The notes beneath the pieces are model-generated. The model saw nothing but the letters and a program-made list of their open reading frames with translations, was not told where the DNA came from and made no database searches. A stretch of DNA of 16,663 nt from Flavobacteriales bacterium (GTDB taxonomy: Bacteria > Bacteroidota > Bacteroidia > Flavobacteriales > Flavobacteriaceae), in assembly GCA_002747735.1 (NCBI GenBank), contig PDQE01000071.1:1-16663 (forward strand). The letters run 5' to 3'. Positions 6,239 to 13,311 of this stretch are shown piece after piece (position 1 is the stretch's first letter; each line of letters starts with the position of its first letter). A program made the position numbers and the translations under genes.

Positions 6239-8513
6239 GAAAAAAAATAGCGAAAATAAATTTAAGAAATTCACCAAGTGGATGTGGATTTTATTTCTGG
6301 GAGGTATCGGGCTAATAACACTCTTGTTTTTATTAGGCTCATTTGGAGCATTTGGCCCTTTACCCACGTTTGAAGAGTTAGAAAATCCCGAAAATAATTT
6401 GGCTACAGAAGTCATCTCCTCAGATGGTAAAACCCTTGGTAAATATTTTAAAGAAAACAGGACCCCGGTTAGATACAAAGACTTGCCGGAAAATTTAGTA
6501 AACGCTCTTATTGCAACAGAAGACGAGCGTTTCTATGACCACAGCGGTATTGACTTTAGGGGTACAGCAAGAGCCTTTGTAAAACTGGGGCAAGACGGCG
6601 GTGCCAGTACCATTACACAACAATTGGCAAAACAGCTTTTTCACGGCCAAGGTGCCAGCAATATTACCAAAAGACTATTGCAAAAGGTAAAAGAATGGAT
6701 TATTGCCATTCGTCTGGAGCGGCAATACACAAAAAGGGAAATCCTAACCATGTATTTTAACAAATACGATTTCTTAAACCAAGCGGTTGGCATCAGGTCT
6801 GCTTCGCGTATTTATTTTGGTAAGGAACCTCAAGATTTAAGTATAGAAGAATCTGCCACATTAGTAGGAATGCTCAAAAATTCATCACTATACAACCCCA
6901 TTCGCTTTCCGGAAAGGGTTCAAAAAAGGCGTAATGTGGTGTTTAAACAGATGGAACGCAATGATTTTATAACAGAAGCTCAGAAAGACTCGCTACAAAA
7001 ATTACCATTAAAACTAGACTATTCGCCAGAAGACACCAACTATGGCACTGCCACTTATTTTAGGGAATACCTTAGAGGATTTTTAAAAAATTGGGTAAAA
7101 AACAATAAAAAACCCGATGGCTCTGATTACAGTATTTACAGAGACGGTTTAAAAGTTTATGTTACCATAGACTCCCGGATGCAAAAATATGCGGAAGAGG
7201 CTGCCATGGAACATATGGCCAACTTACAACGGGTGTTTTTTGAACGGCAAAAGAACAATAAAGCAGCTCCTTTTTATGAATTAACCCAAAAAGAAATTAA
7301 AAGAAATATGAGGCAGGCCATGCGTAGGTCTAACCGCTATAAACGCATGAAAAATAATGGTGCTTCTAAAGATGAAATTGAAAAATCTTTTAATACCAAA
7401 ACAGAAATGCGGGTTTTTAGTTGGAAAGGCGAAAAAGATACCATAATGACACCTATGGACTCCATCCGGTATTACAAATTTTATTTACGTTCCGGATTGC
7501 TCTCTGTAGAAGCCCAAACGGGCCATGTAAAAGCATGGGTAGGCGGTATTAATTACAAGCACTTTCAATACGACCATGTTAAACAAGGCAAACGGCAGGT
7601 AGGTTCTACTTTTAAACCTTTTGTATATGCCACTGCCATCAATCAATTGAGACTCTCACCCTGTGAAAAATTCCCGAATACCCCTTACACCATTCCAAAA
7701 GGCAAATACGATATGCCCGAAGACTGGACACCGCAAAACTCTGACGGAAAATACGGTGAGCCCAAAACGCTTAAAGATGCTTTAGCAACCTCCACAAACG
7801 TAATTACGGCACAACTCATAGACAGGGTAACACCTGAAAATGTAGTAAAACTGGCTAAGAATTTGGGCGTGGAAAGCGATGTGCCTGCGGTACCTTCTAT
7901 TGCTTTAGGAAGTGTGGATTTATCACTTTATGAGATGGTAGGAGCCTACAATACTTTTCCCAGCAGAGGTATGTACATAAAACCAATGATGGTATTAAGA
8001 ATAGAAGATAAAAACGGTACTGTTTTACAGAATTTTGCTCCTGAAACAAAAGAAGTAATGAGTGAAGAAGCCGCATATACTGTGGTAAAATTGTTAGAAG
8101 GTGTAACCCAATACGGTTCCGGAGCCCGTTTACGCGGCTGGACCCGAAACCCAGATAGTATAGTTACCGGCCATCCTTATAAATTTACAACTCCAATTGC
8201 CGGAAAAACAGGAACTACACAAAACCAATCCGATGGTTGGTTTATGGGCTTTGTACCCAATTTAACCACCGGTGTATGGGTAGGCGGCGAAGACAGGGCT
8301 ATCCACTTTGCAGATCTAGCTCGCGGACAAGGGGCTTCTATGGCTCTGCCTATATGGGCACTATATATGAAAAAATGTTATGCAGACAAGGATTTGGATA
8401 TAAGTACCAAACCCTTTGTAAAACCACCCGATTTAGACATAGAACTAGACTGTGAAAAATACATAGAACAAGAAGAGGAAGAGGAAGATAGCCAAAAAGA
8501 CCCCGTCTTTTAA
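6231..8513 (+). CDS. mrcA: Class A penicillin-binding protein 1A
   Basis: A bifunctional peptidoglycan synthase with glycosyltransferase and transpeptidase activity, anchored in the inner membrane with its catalytic domains in the periplasm. The membrane segment is about residues 17-38. The GT51 domain (about 55-235) shows EDERFYDH with catalytic Glu97, GGASTITQQLAKQLF (123-137), and RLERQYTKREILTMYFN (161-177) followed by YFGK. The transpeptidase domain has SxxK at Ser459-Lys462, SxN at Ser521-Asn523 and KTGT at 659-662, all intact. Between the domains, residues about 335-400 form a very basic insert. The C terminus ends in an acidic Glu/Asp-rich tail after residue 745. The length of 760 residues is normal. 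It overlaps gldH by 8 nt (ATGACTGA) and is followed after 12 nt by the acyl-CoA synthetase gene. Confidence 0.95.
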   Translation: MTEKKNSENKFKKFTKWMWILFLGGIGLITLLFLLGSFGAFGPLPTFEELENPENNLATEVISSDGKTLGKYFKENRTPVRYKDLPENLVNALIATEDERFYDHSGIDFRGTARAFVKLGQDGGASTITQQLAKQLFHGQGASNITKRLLQKVKEWIIAIRLERQYTKREILTMYFNKYDFLNQAVGIRSASRIYFGKEPQDLSIEESATLVGMLKNSSLYNPIRFPERVQKRRNVVFKQMERNDFITEAQKDSLQKLPLKLDYSPEDTNYGTATYFREYLRGFLKNWVKNNKKPDGSDYSIYRDGLKVYVTIDSRMQKYAEEAAMEHMANLQRVFFERQKNNKAAPFYELTQKEIKRNMRQAMRRSNRYKRMKNNGASKDEIEKSFNTKTEMRVFSWKGEKDTIMTPMDSIRYYKFYLRSGLLSVEAQTGHVKAWVGGINYKHFQYDHVKQGKRQVGSTFKPFVYATAINQLRLSPCEKFPNTPYTIPKGKYDMPEDWTPQNSDGKYGEPKTLKDALATSTNVITAQLIDRVTPENVVKLAKNLGVESDVPAVPSIALGSVDLSLYEMVGAYNTFPSRGMYIKPMMVLRIEDKNGTVLQNFAPETKEVMSEEAAYTVVKLLEGVTQYGSGARLRGWTRNPDSIVTGHPYKFTTPIAGKTGTTQNQSDGWFMGFVPNLTTGVWVGGEDRAIHFADLARGQGASMALPIWALYMKKCYADKDLDISTKPFVKPPDLDIELDCEKYIEQEEEEEDSQKDPVF

Positions 8514-8525
8514 ATTTCTTAAATT

Positions 8526-10337
8526 ATGAGCTGGAGGCCGGATAAAGAAATTGTTGAACATTCAAATATTTATAAAGTGATGCAACAACATCACTTTAAT
8601 GATTACAATACCTTTTGGGAATGGTCAGTTACCAAAAGAGAGCAGTTTTGGGATACCACTATTAAAAACTTAGGCCTAAAGTTTAAAAATAATTATACCC
8701 GAATTGTAAATTTGGATAAAGGAGTCACCCAACCTCAATGGCTTTTCGGTGCAACGTTAAACATCGTTGATAGTTGTTTTAAAAATGATAGTTCAGCTAC
8801 GGCTGTGGTTTATCAGAAAGAGAATGGAGAACTGACTACCTTGTCACAATCACAGTTGGAAGAATTGGTCAATAAAATTGCCAATAGTTTTTCAAGATTT
8901 AAAGTTACAACAGGTGATTGCATCGCTATTTATATGCCTATGACTGTGGAAGCAGTATCTATATATTTGGCCGCCATAAAAGCGGGCATACAAGTAGCCA
9001 CTGTTGCCGATAGTTTTACGCCAAATGAAATTGCCATTCGGTTAAAGATAAGCAATCCAAAACTTATTTTTACCCAAGACGTGCTGCCCAGAGCTGGAAA
9101 AATACTGCCTTTATACGAAAAAGTAGAAAAAGCTAATGGGCCAAAAGCTATTGTGATAAAAGTTTCTGACGAAAAAATTGCATTACGAAACGGTGATGTA
9201 TATTGGGATGATTTTTTGTCAGATAATATCCAATTTAAAAGTGTTCCTCAATCTCCTGATGATGTTATCACCATTTTATTTTCCTCCGGCACCACAGGAG
9301 CCCCAAAAGCCATTCCTTGGACACATACTACGCCTATTAAAGCGGCATCGGACGGTTTTTACCATCACAATATCCAAAAAAACGATGTGGTTTGCTGGCC
9401 TACCAACTTAGGCTGGATGATGGGACCCTGGTTAATCTTTGCAACTTTGATTAATAACGCCGCTATCGGACTATATTACGGTGCTCCGTTAGGAGAAAGT
9501 TTTGGTAGATTTGTCCAAAACGCAAAAGTAACCATGCTGGGCGTTATTCCCAGTATCGTAAAACAGTGGATAAAAACCCAATGTATGGAAAATGTAGATT
9601 GGAAATCCATAAAATGTTTCAGTTCCACCGGAGAAGTTTCCAATCCTAAAGAAATGGATTACCTTATGAATCTGGCCGGAAACAAACCGGTTATAGAATA
9701 TTGCGGTGGTACAGAAATAGGTGGCGGGTACGTAACCGGAACGGTAATACAGGAAAATATCCCGAGTACATTCTCCTCACAGGCCTTGGGAACTTCTTTT
9801 ATTTTACTAGATGAAGATGGTAAACCGGCTGATAAAGGTGAAGTATTTATTATTCCACCGATAATAGGATTGTCAAATACACTTTTAAACAAAGACCATC
9901 ACAAAACATATTACGAAGGAACACCTAAGTACAAAGGTCGGCAACTCAGACGTCATGGTGATCAACTACAACGTATGAAAAACGGTTATTACAAAGCCAT
10001 GGGGCGGGTAGATGATGCCATGAACCTTGGAGGTATTAAAGTTAGTTCCGTACAAATAGAAGCTGTGATTAACCATTTAAATTTTGTAAAAGAATCTGCT
10101 GCTATAGCTGTAGCTCCTTTAGATGGAGGACCCGGTGAATTAGTGGTGTATTATGTACCCAATAAATGCGAACTTAGTGAAGAAGAATTAACCAAAATAG
10201 CCGCAAAAAGCATTAAAACAGAACTCAACCCATTGTTTAAGCTGAGTAAACTAATAAAAATAGATGCTTTACCCAGAACCGCATCCAACAAGGTAATGCG
10301 GTGTAAACTAAGGGATATGTATGATAGCATAGTGTAA
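8526..10337 (+). CDS. AMP-forming acyl-CoA synthetase, acetyl-CoA-synthetase-like
   Basis: An ANL-superfamily ligase that activates a carboxylic acid with ATP to an acyl-adenylate and then a CoA thioester. Motifs in order: an ACS-type N-terminal segment (FWEWSV at 30-35; LFGATLNIVDSCF at 73-85), the P-loop SSGTTGAPK (253-261), YCGGTEIGGG (392-401), the core HGD (477-479), GRVDDAMNLGGIKVS (493-507, hinge and CoA part), and PRTASNK with catalytic Lys589. At 603 residues it is shorter than standard acetyl-CoA or acetoacetyl-CoA synthetases (about 650). It resembles the less-studied ACS-like group found in many Bacteroidota and in plant peroxisomal acyl-activating enzymes. The substrate cannot be read from the sequence; short or medium acyl and acetoacetate are all possible. 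The 12-nt gap behind the PBP gene suggests cotranscription, though a functional link is not obvious. Confidence 0.85.
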   Translation: MSWRPDKEIVEHSNIYKVMQQHHFNDYNTFWEWSVTKREQFWDTTIKNLGLKFKNNYTRIVNLDKGVTQPQWLFGATLNIVDSCFKNDSSATAVVYQKENGELTTLSQSQLEELVNKIANSFSRFKVTTGDCIAIYMPMTVEAVSIYLAAIKAGIQVATVADSFTPNEIAIRLKISNPKLIFTQDVLPRAGKILPLYEKVEKANGPKAIVIKVSDEKIALRNGDVYWDDFLSDNIQFKSVPQSPDDVITILFSSGTTGAPKAIPWTHTTPIKAASDGFYHHNIQKNDVVCWPTNLGWMMGPWLIFATLINNAAIGLYYGAPLGESFGRFVQNAKVTMLGVIPSIVKQWIKTQCMENVDWKSIKCFSSTGEVSNPKEMDYLMNLAGNKPVIEYCGGTEIGGGYVTGTVIQENIPSTFSSQALGTSFILLDEDGKPADKGEVFIIPPIIGLSNTLLNKDHHKTYYEGTPKYKGRQLRRHGDQLQRMKNGYYKAMGRVDDAMNLGGIKVSSVQIEAVINHLNFVKESAAIAVAPLDGGPGELVVYYVPNKCELSEEELTKIAAKSIKTELNPLFKLSKLIKIDALPRTASNKVMRCKLRDMYDSIV

Positions 10338-10435
10338 AGACATCTTTTATATGATATCTCTATATCCAATATAATAACCCTATCATGGCTTAGAAACGCA
10401 ATATAATGTGGCTATAAACCAAAAAAACAACCCGA

Positions 10436-11200
10436 ATGAACATCATCTCTTATAATGTAAACGGCATACGAGCCGCTATCAGAAAAGGTTTATTAGAATG
10501 GCTAAAAGTTGCTCAACCTGATGTACTCTGTCTTCAGGAAATAAAAGCCCACCGTGAACAATTGGACCTTACTTTGTTTGAAAAAGCGGGTTACCCTTAT
10601 CACTATTGGTATCCGGCACAAAAAAAAGGTTACAGTGGTGTGGCAATATTGTCAAAAATTAAACCGAAAAATGTAGCTTTTGGCACAAAAATCCCAACGA
10701 TGGACTTTGAAGGACGAAATTTACGCGTAGATTTTGAAGACATTTCAGTAATGAGCCTCTATATGCCTTCCGGCACCAATACTGCCCGCTTGGATTTTAA
10801 GCTAAACTATATGGCAGAATTTCAGGAATATATAGACCAGCTAAAACAAGATATTCCCAATTTAATAATTTGTGGTGATTTTAACATTTGCCATGAAGCT
10901 ATTGATATTCACAATCCCATTGCCAATAAAAACACCTCCGGATTTTTGCCTGTGGAACGAGAATGGATTGGTAATTTTATTGAAAGTGGATTTATAGACA
11001 GCTTTAGGCATTTTAACAAAAGTCCGCATAATTACAGCTGGTGGAGTTATCGTGCCAATGCCAGAAACAATAACAAAGGCTGGCGAATTGATTACTGTAT
11101 GGTGGCCATCCCGTTAAAAGAAAAGTTAAACCGATCTTATATTTTGCCACAAGCCCATCATTCTGATCATTGTCCGGTTGGCGTAGTATTAAACATGTAA
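10436..11200 (+). CDS. xth: Exodeoxyribonuclease III / AP endonuclease
   Basis: A cytosolic Mg-dependent DNA repair enzyme of the EEP superfamily that cuts the backbone at abasic sites and degrades DNA 3'-5'. The active-site signature is complete in 254 residues: NVNG with Asn7, LQEIK with Glu35, YSGVAILSK (66-74), GDFN with Asp148/Asn150, WRIDY with Asp219, and the C-terminal HHSDHCPV with Asp244/His245. The length is typical of the family. The 98-nt gap to the previous gene has no clear promoter or terminator, so readthrough from the upstream operon is possible. The next gene has its own promoter candidate right after this stop. Confidence 0.95.
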   Translation: MNIISYNVNGIRAAIRKGLLEWLKVAQPDVLCLQEIKAHREQLDLTLFEKAGYPYHYWYPAQKKGYSGVAILSKIKPKNVAFGTKIPTMDFEGRNLRVDFEDISVMSLYMPSGTNTARLDFKLNYMAEFQEYIDQLKQDIPNLIICGDFNICHEAIDIHNPIANKNTSGFLPVEREWIGNFIESGFIDSFRHFNKSPHNYSWWSYRANARNNNKGWRIDYCMVAIPLKEKLNRSYILPQAHHSDHCPVGVVLNM

Positions 11201-11210
11201 CAAATAGTTA

Positions 11211-11218
11211 TATATTTG
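11211..11218 (+). promoter_or_regulatory. Bacteroidota-type -7 element for the OmpA lipoprotein gene
   Basis: TATATTTG followed by CA matches TAnnTTTG exactly and lies 10 nt past the xth stop. It sits 24 nt before the preferred ATG at 11243. No TTTG is present at the usual -33 spacing. Given this AT-rich window, single matches occur by chance, so placement is the main support. Confidence 0.5.
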
Positions 11219-11242
11219 CATAGAATAAAAATGAATGTAATC

Positions 11243-12196
11243 ATGAAAAAATTATTCCTTTTCATATTCACCATAACGCTTCTTAATGCTTGTGTTTCTA
11301 AGCGAGTATATGAAGAACTGGAAGCCAAATATGACAAATTACGCAGTAATAGCGAAAATCTCTTTGCCGAAAATCAAGATTTAATAGCACAAAAAAAAGC
11401 CTTGGAAGAAAGCAAACTCCAGTTAAAATCGGAAGTGGACAGGCTAGATGCCGAAAAAGAACGGGTACGTGAAGAAGTAGCCCAATTAGAGGAACGTAAA
11501 CAAAAATTGGAAGCAGCTTACAGCGAACTGGAAAATCTCAGCGAGCAACAATTGTCTAAAAAAGCGGAAGAAAACAAAAAATTACTCGTCCAACTTCAAG
11601 AAAAGGAGGCTAAACTGGCAGAGGAAAGCGATCGATTAGACACTTTACAAAAAGAATTGGATCAAAAATCTTCTCGTATAGACCAATTGGAAAGCCTTAT
11701 AGCCGCTAAAGAAAATGCAATGCAGCAATTAAAAGATGCAGTTTCGGCTGCATTAAGTGGTTTTGAAGGCAGGGGCCTTACCGTAGAACGAAAAAATGGA
11801 AAAGTTTATGTGTCTATGGAGAACAAACTGTTGTTTAAATCTGGAAGTTGGGCGGTGAACAATGAGGGACAAAAAGCCGTAATAAACTTAGCCGAAGTCC
11901 TTACACAAAACCCTGATATAAACGTACTGATAGAAGGCCATACGGATAATGTACCTTATAATGGCAAAGGTGGTATTCTATTGGATAACTGGGATTTATC
12001 CGTTAAAAGAGCTACGGCCATTGTTCGGATTCTAATCAATAATGATGTAAACCCCAAACAAGTTACTGCCGCCGGTAGAAGTAAATTTATGCCTGTAGGC
12101 AGCAATGCTACAGATTTTGGACGTGCTAAAAACCGGCGTATAGAAATTATTTTAGCTCCTAATTTAGATGAGATTAATCAGTTGTTAGGTGAATAA
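11243..12196 (+). CDS. OmpA-family lipoprotein with long coiled coil
   Basis: A predicted outer-membrane lipoprotein that reaches through the periplasm to bind peptidoglycan. Residues 1-17 are a lipoprotein signal with lipobox LNAC (Cys17). Residues about 22-170 are an almost unbroken Glu/Lys/Leu-rich coiled coil. The OmpA C-terminal domain covers about 188-306, with EGHTDN (231-236), the WDLSVKRA helix (250-257), the AGRS turn and NRRIEI (298-303), the residues that hold diaminopimelate in this family. It thus resembles a Pal protein with a stalk. I chose the ATG at 11243 because it starts directly at the signal peptide. A TTG at 11216 lies inside the -7 element and would not be transcribed, while ATG 11231 (adding MNVI) stays possible. 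It is followed by a convergent region with weak terminator-like structure. Confidence 0.88.
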   Translation: MKKLFLFIFTITLLNACVSKRVYEELEAKYDKLRSNSENLFAENQDLIAQKKALEESKLQLKSEVDRLDAEKERVREEVAQLEERKQKLEAAYSELENLSEQQLSKKAEENKKLLVQLQEKEAKLAEESDRLDTLQKELDQKSSRIDQLESLIAAKENAMQQLKDAVSAALSGFEGRGLTVERKNGKVYVSMENKLLFKSGSWAVNNEGQKAVINLAEVLTQNPDINVLIEGHTDNVPYNGKGGILLDNWDLSVKRATAIVRILINNDVNPKQVTAAGRSKFMPVGSNATDFGRAKNRRIEIILAPNLDEINQLLGE

Positions 12197-12258
12197 TAGA
12201 CGAAATAAGTCCTTACGGTTTTTAAAACCTACAAAAAATTTGTCAATTTTATCGTCTA
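12197..12258. terminator. Weak nested inverted repeats between convergent genes
   Basis: TAGACGA at 12197-12203 pairs with TCGTCTA at 12252-12258, enclosing a smaller palindrome around GGTTTTTAAAACC (12217-12229). It begins right at the OmpA-lipoprotein stop and faces the thioredoxin stop at 12311. The position between two convergent genes suggests a shared, bidirectional terminator. The stems are short and no clean U-run follows the outer stem, so this is tentative. Confidence 0.3.
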
Positions 12259-12310
12259 ATCCCTATTATTCATACCATTATAATAAAAAAGTGTAAAATA
12301 GGTACTATAT

Positions 12311-12604
12311 CTAAAGACCCTCAATAATCGCTTTTAACTCATGGGCCTGTAACACTCCAGACTGCCGCCAAACCTGTTTGCCATCTTTAAACAAAATAAG
12401 CGTAGGAACACCTTGCACTTTATACTGAGTAGCTACTTGAGGGTTTTTATCTACATCTATTTTTACAATTTTAACAGTATCTTTAACCTCTTGTTTTAAT
12501 TGTTTTAAAATAGGCGTCATCATCTTACAGGGCCCACACCAATCCGCTTTAAAATCAACTAAAACCAGCTTATTTGAGGTAATAATCTTTTTAAATGAGG
12601 CCAT
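12311..12604 (-). CDS. trxA: Thioredoxin
   Basis: A small cytosolic dithiol-disulfide oxidoreductase of 97 residues. It shows the redox motif WCGPCK (Cys23, Cys26), the buried DFKADW strand before it, and the cis-proline GVPT (Pro67). No signal peptide is present. I prefer ATG 12604 over the longer frame from 12637 because MASFKKII begins at the first beta element of the fold. It also starts 1 nt after the stop of the HMA gene, with AGAAGG just upstream. As last gene of the sulfur cassette it may reduce protein persulfides or regenerate the rhodanese or dioxygenase cysteines. That role is inferred from position, since thioredoxins are general reductants. Confidence 0.93.
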   Translation of the reverse strand: MASFKKIITSNKLVLVDFKADWCGPCKMMTPILKQLKQEVKDTVKIVKIDVDKNPQVATQYKVQGVPTLILFKDGKQVWRQSGVLQAHELKAIIEGL

Positions 12605-12605
12605 A

Positions 12606-12878
12606 CTAACCTTCTTTAGCCATTTTTCCCATAGCACAACTCACCATGGATTTTGCTTTGTACATAATATTGTTAGAAGTACCTGCTTCCGGATATCCCA
12701 TTGCGGCCAATTTATTCTTAGCCTCATTTAATACCGGCATTTCGTTACTATTAATAGTGATAAGGCTATTTTCTAAATCAACCGTAACTTCAGAGATACC
12801 TTGAATGGACAATAATCCTTTTTTTATGGTATTGGCACACCCGCCACATTTAAGATTTAAAATTTCTATTGTTGTCAT
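12606..12878 (-). CDS. Small heavy-metal-associated (HMA) domain protein
   Basis: A 90-residue protein with one HMA domain of the CopZ/MerP type: a ferredoxin-like fold with LNLKCGGC near the N terminus (Cys11, Cys14), which binds Cu(I) or another soft metal. The domain ends around residue 65. A short tail (67-90) then carries a third cysteine in VSCAMGKM (Cys81) plus three methionines, an unusual addition for a plain copper chaperone. No signal peptide is present, so it is cytosolic. Start 12878 is chosen because the domain begins there and it follows the rhodanese stop by 2 nt; a longer frame from 12914 adds only a basic stretch. It is tightly packed between rhodanese and thioredoxin genes, suggesting a thiol- or metal-related role in the cassette. 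No copper ATPase is in view. Confidence 0.85.
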   Translation of the reverse strand: MTTIEILNLKCGGCANTIKKGLLSIQGISEVTVDLENSLITINSNEMPVLNEAKNKLAAMGYPEAGTSNNIMYKAKSMVSCAMGKMAKEG

Positions 12879-12880
12879 AA

Positions 12881-13291
12881 TTATTTTTTTATTGGTAAAT
12901 TTTCTTTGTTCCATTGTAAAATTCCGCCATCTAAATTATAGATTTTAGAAAACCCTTCTTGAGCCAATTGTCTGGCTGCCAAGCCACTTCTACGACCACT
13001 CCTACAATAAAGATAAACAGATTTATTTTTGTCTAGTTTTTTTATTTGCTGCAAAAAATTCTTGTTTTTAAAATCGATATTTTTGGCATTTTTTAGATGT
13101 CCTCCGGCATATTCTCTATGAGTTCTAACGTCAATTAACTGTACATTAGCGTTTTCTGTAGCCGTTTTAAAATCTGCTGTAGTTCCCTGCACTATATTTT
13201 CATCTTGATTGCTATTCGATGATAATGTTTTGTCTTTACAGGAAAAGGCAGCGGTGCTAATAATTAGAAAGATTAAAAATAAGTTCTTCAT
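12881..13291 (-). CDS. Lipoprotein rhodanese (sulfurtransferase)
   Basis: A single-domain rhodanese of 136 residues with an export signal. Residues 1-18 (MKNLFLIFLIISTAAFSC) look like a Bacteroidota lipoprotein signal with Cys18 as the lipidated residue, although FS before the Cys is a relaxed lipobox. The rhodanese domain runs from about residue 37: LIDVRTHREYAGGHL (52-66), the active-site loop YCRSGRRS (95-102) with catalytic Cys96, and LDGGILQW (120-127). It would carry sulfane sulfur on the periplasmic or outer-membrane side, while its operon partner is cytosolic. Start 13291 is set by the signal peptide. It lies 20 nt behind the dioxygenase stop; a longer frame from 13333 would overlap that gene and bury the signal. 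Confidence 0.87.
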   Translation of the reverse strand: MKNLFLIFLIISTAAFSCKDKTLSSNSNQDENIVQGTTADFKTATENANVQLIDVRTHREYAGGHLKNAKNIDFKNKNFLQQIKKLDKNKSVYLYCRSGRRSGLAARQLAQEGFSKIYNLDGGILQWNKENLPIKK

Positions 13292-13311
13292 ATATTTATT
13301 TTTTAAGTATT

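Noticed and set aside
10338..10435. GATAT-CTCT-ATATC inverted repeat in the gap before xth as a terminator
   Set aside because: The stem is only 5 bp, fully AT-rich apart from the ends, and has no U-run; too weak to call.
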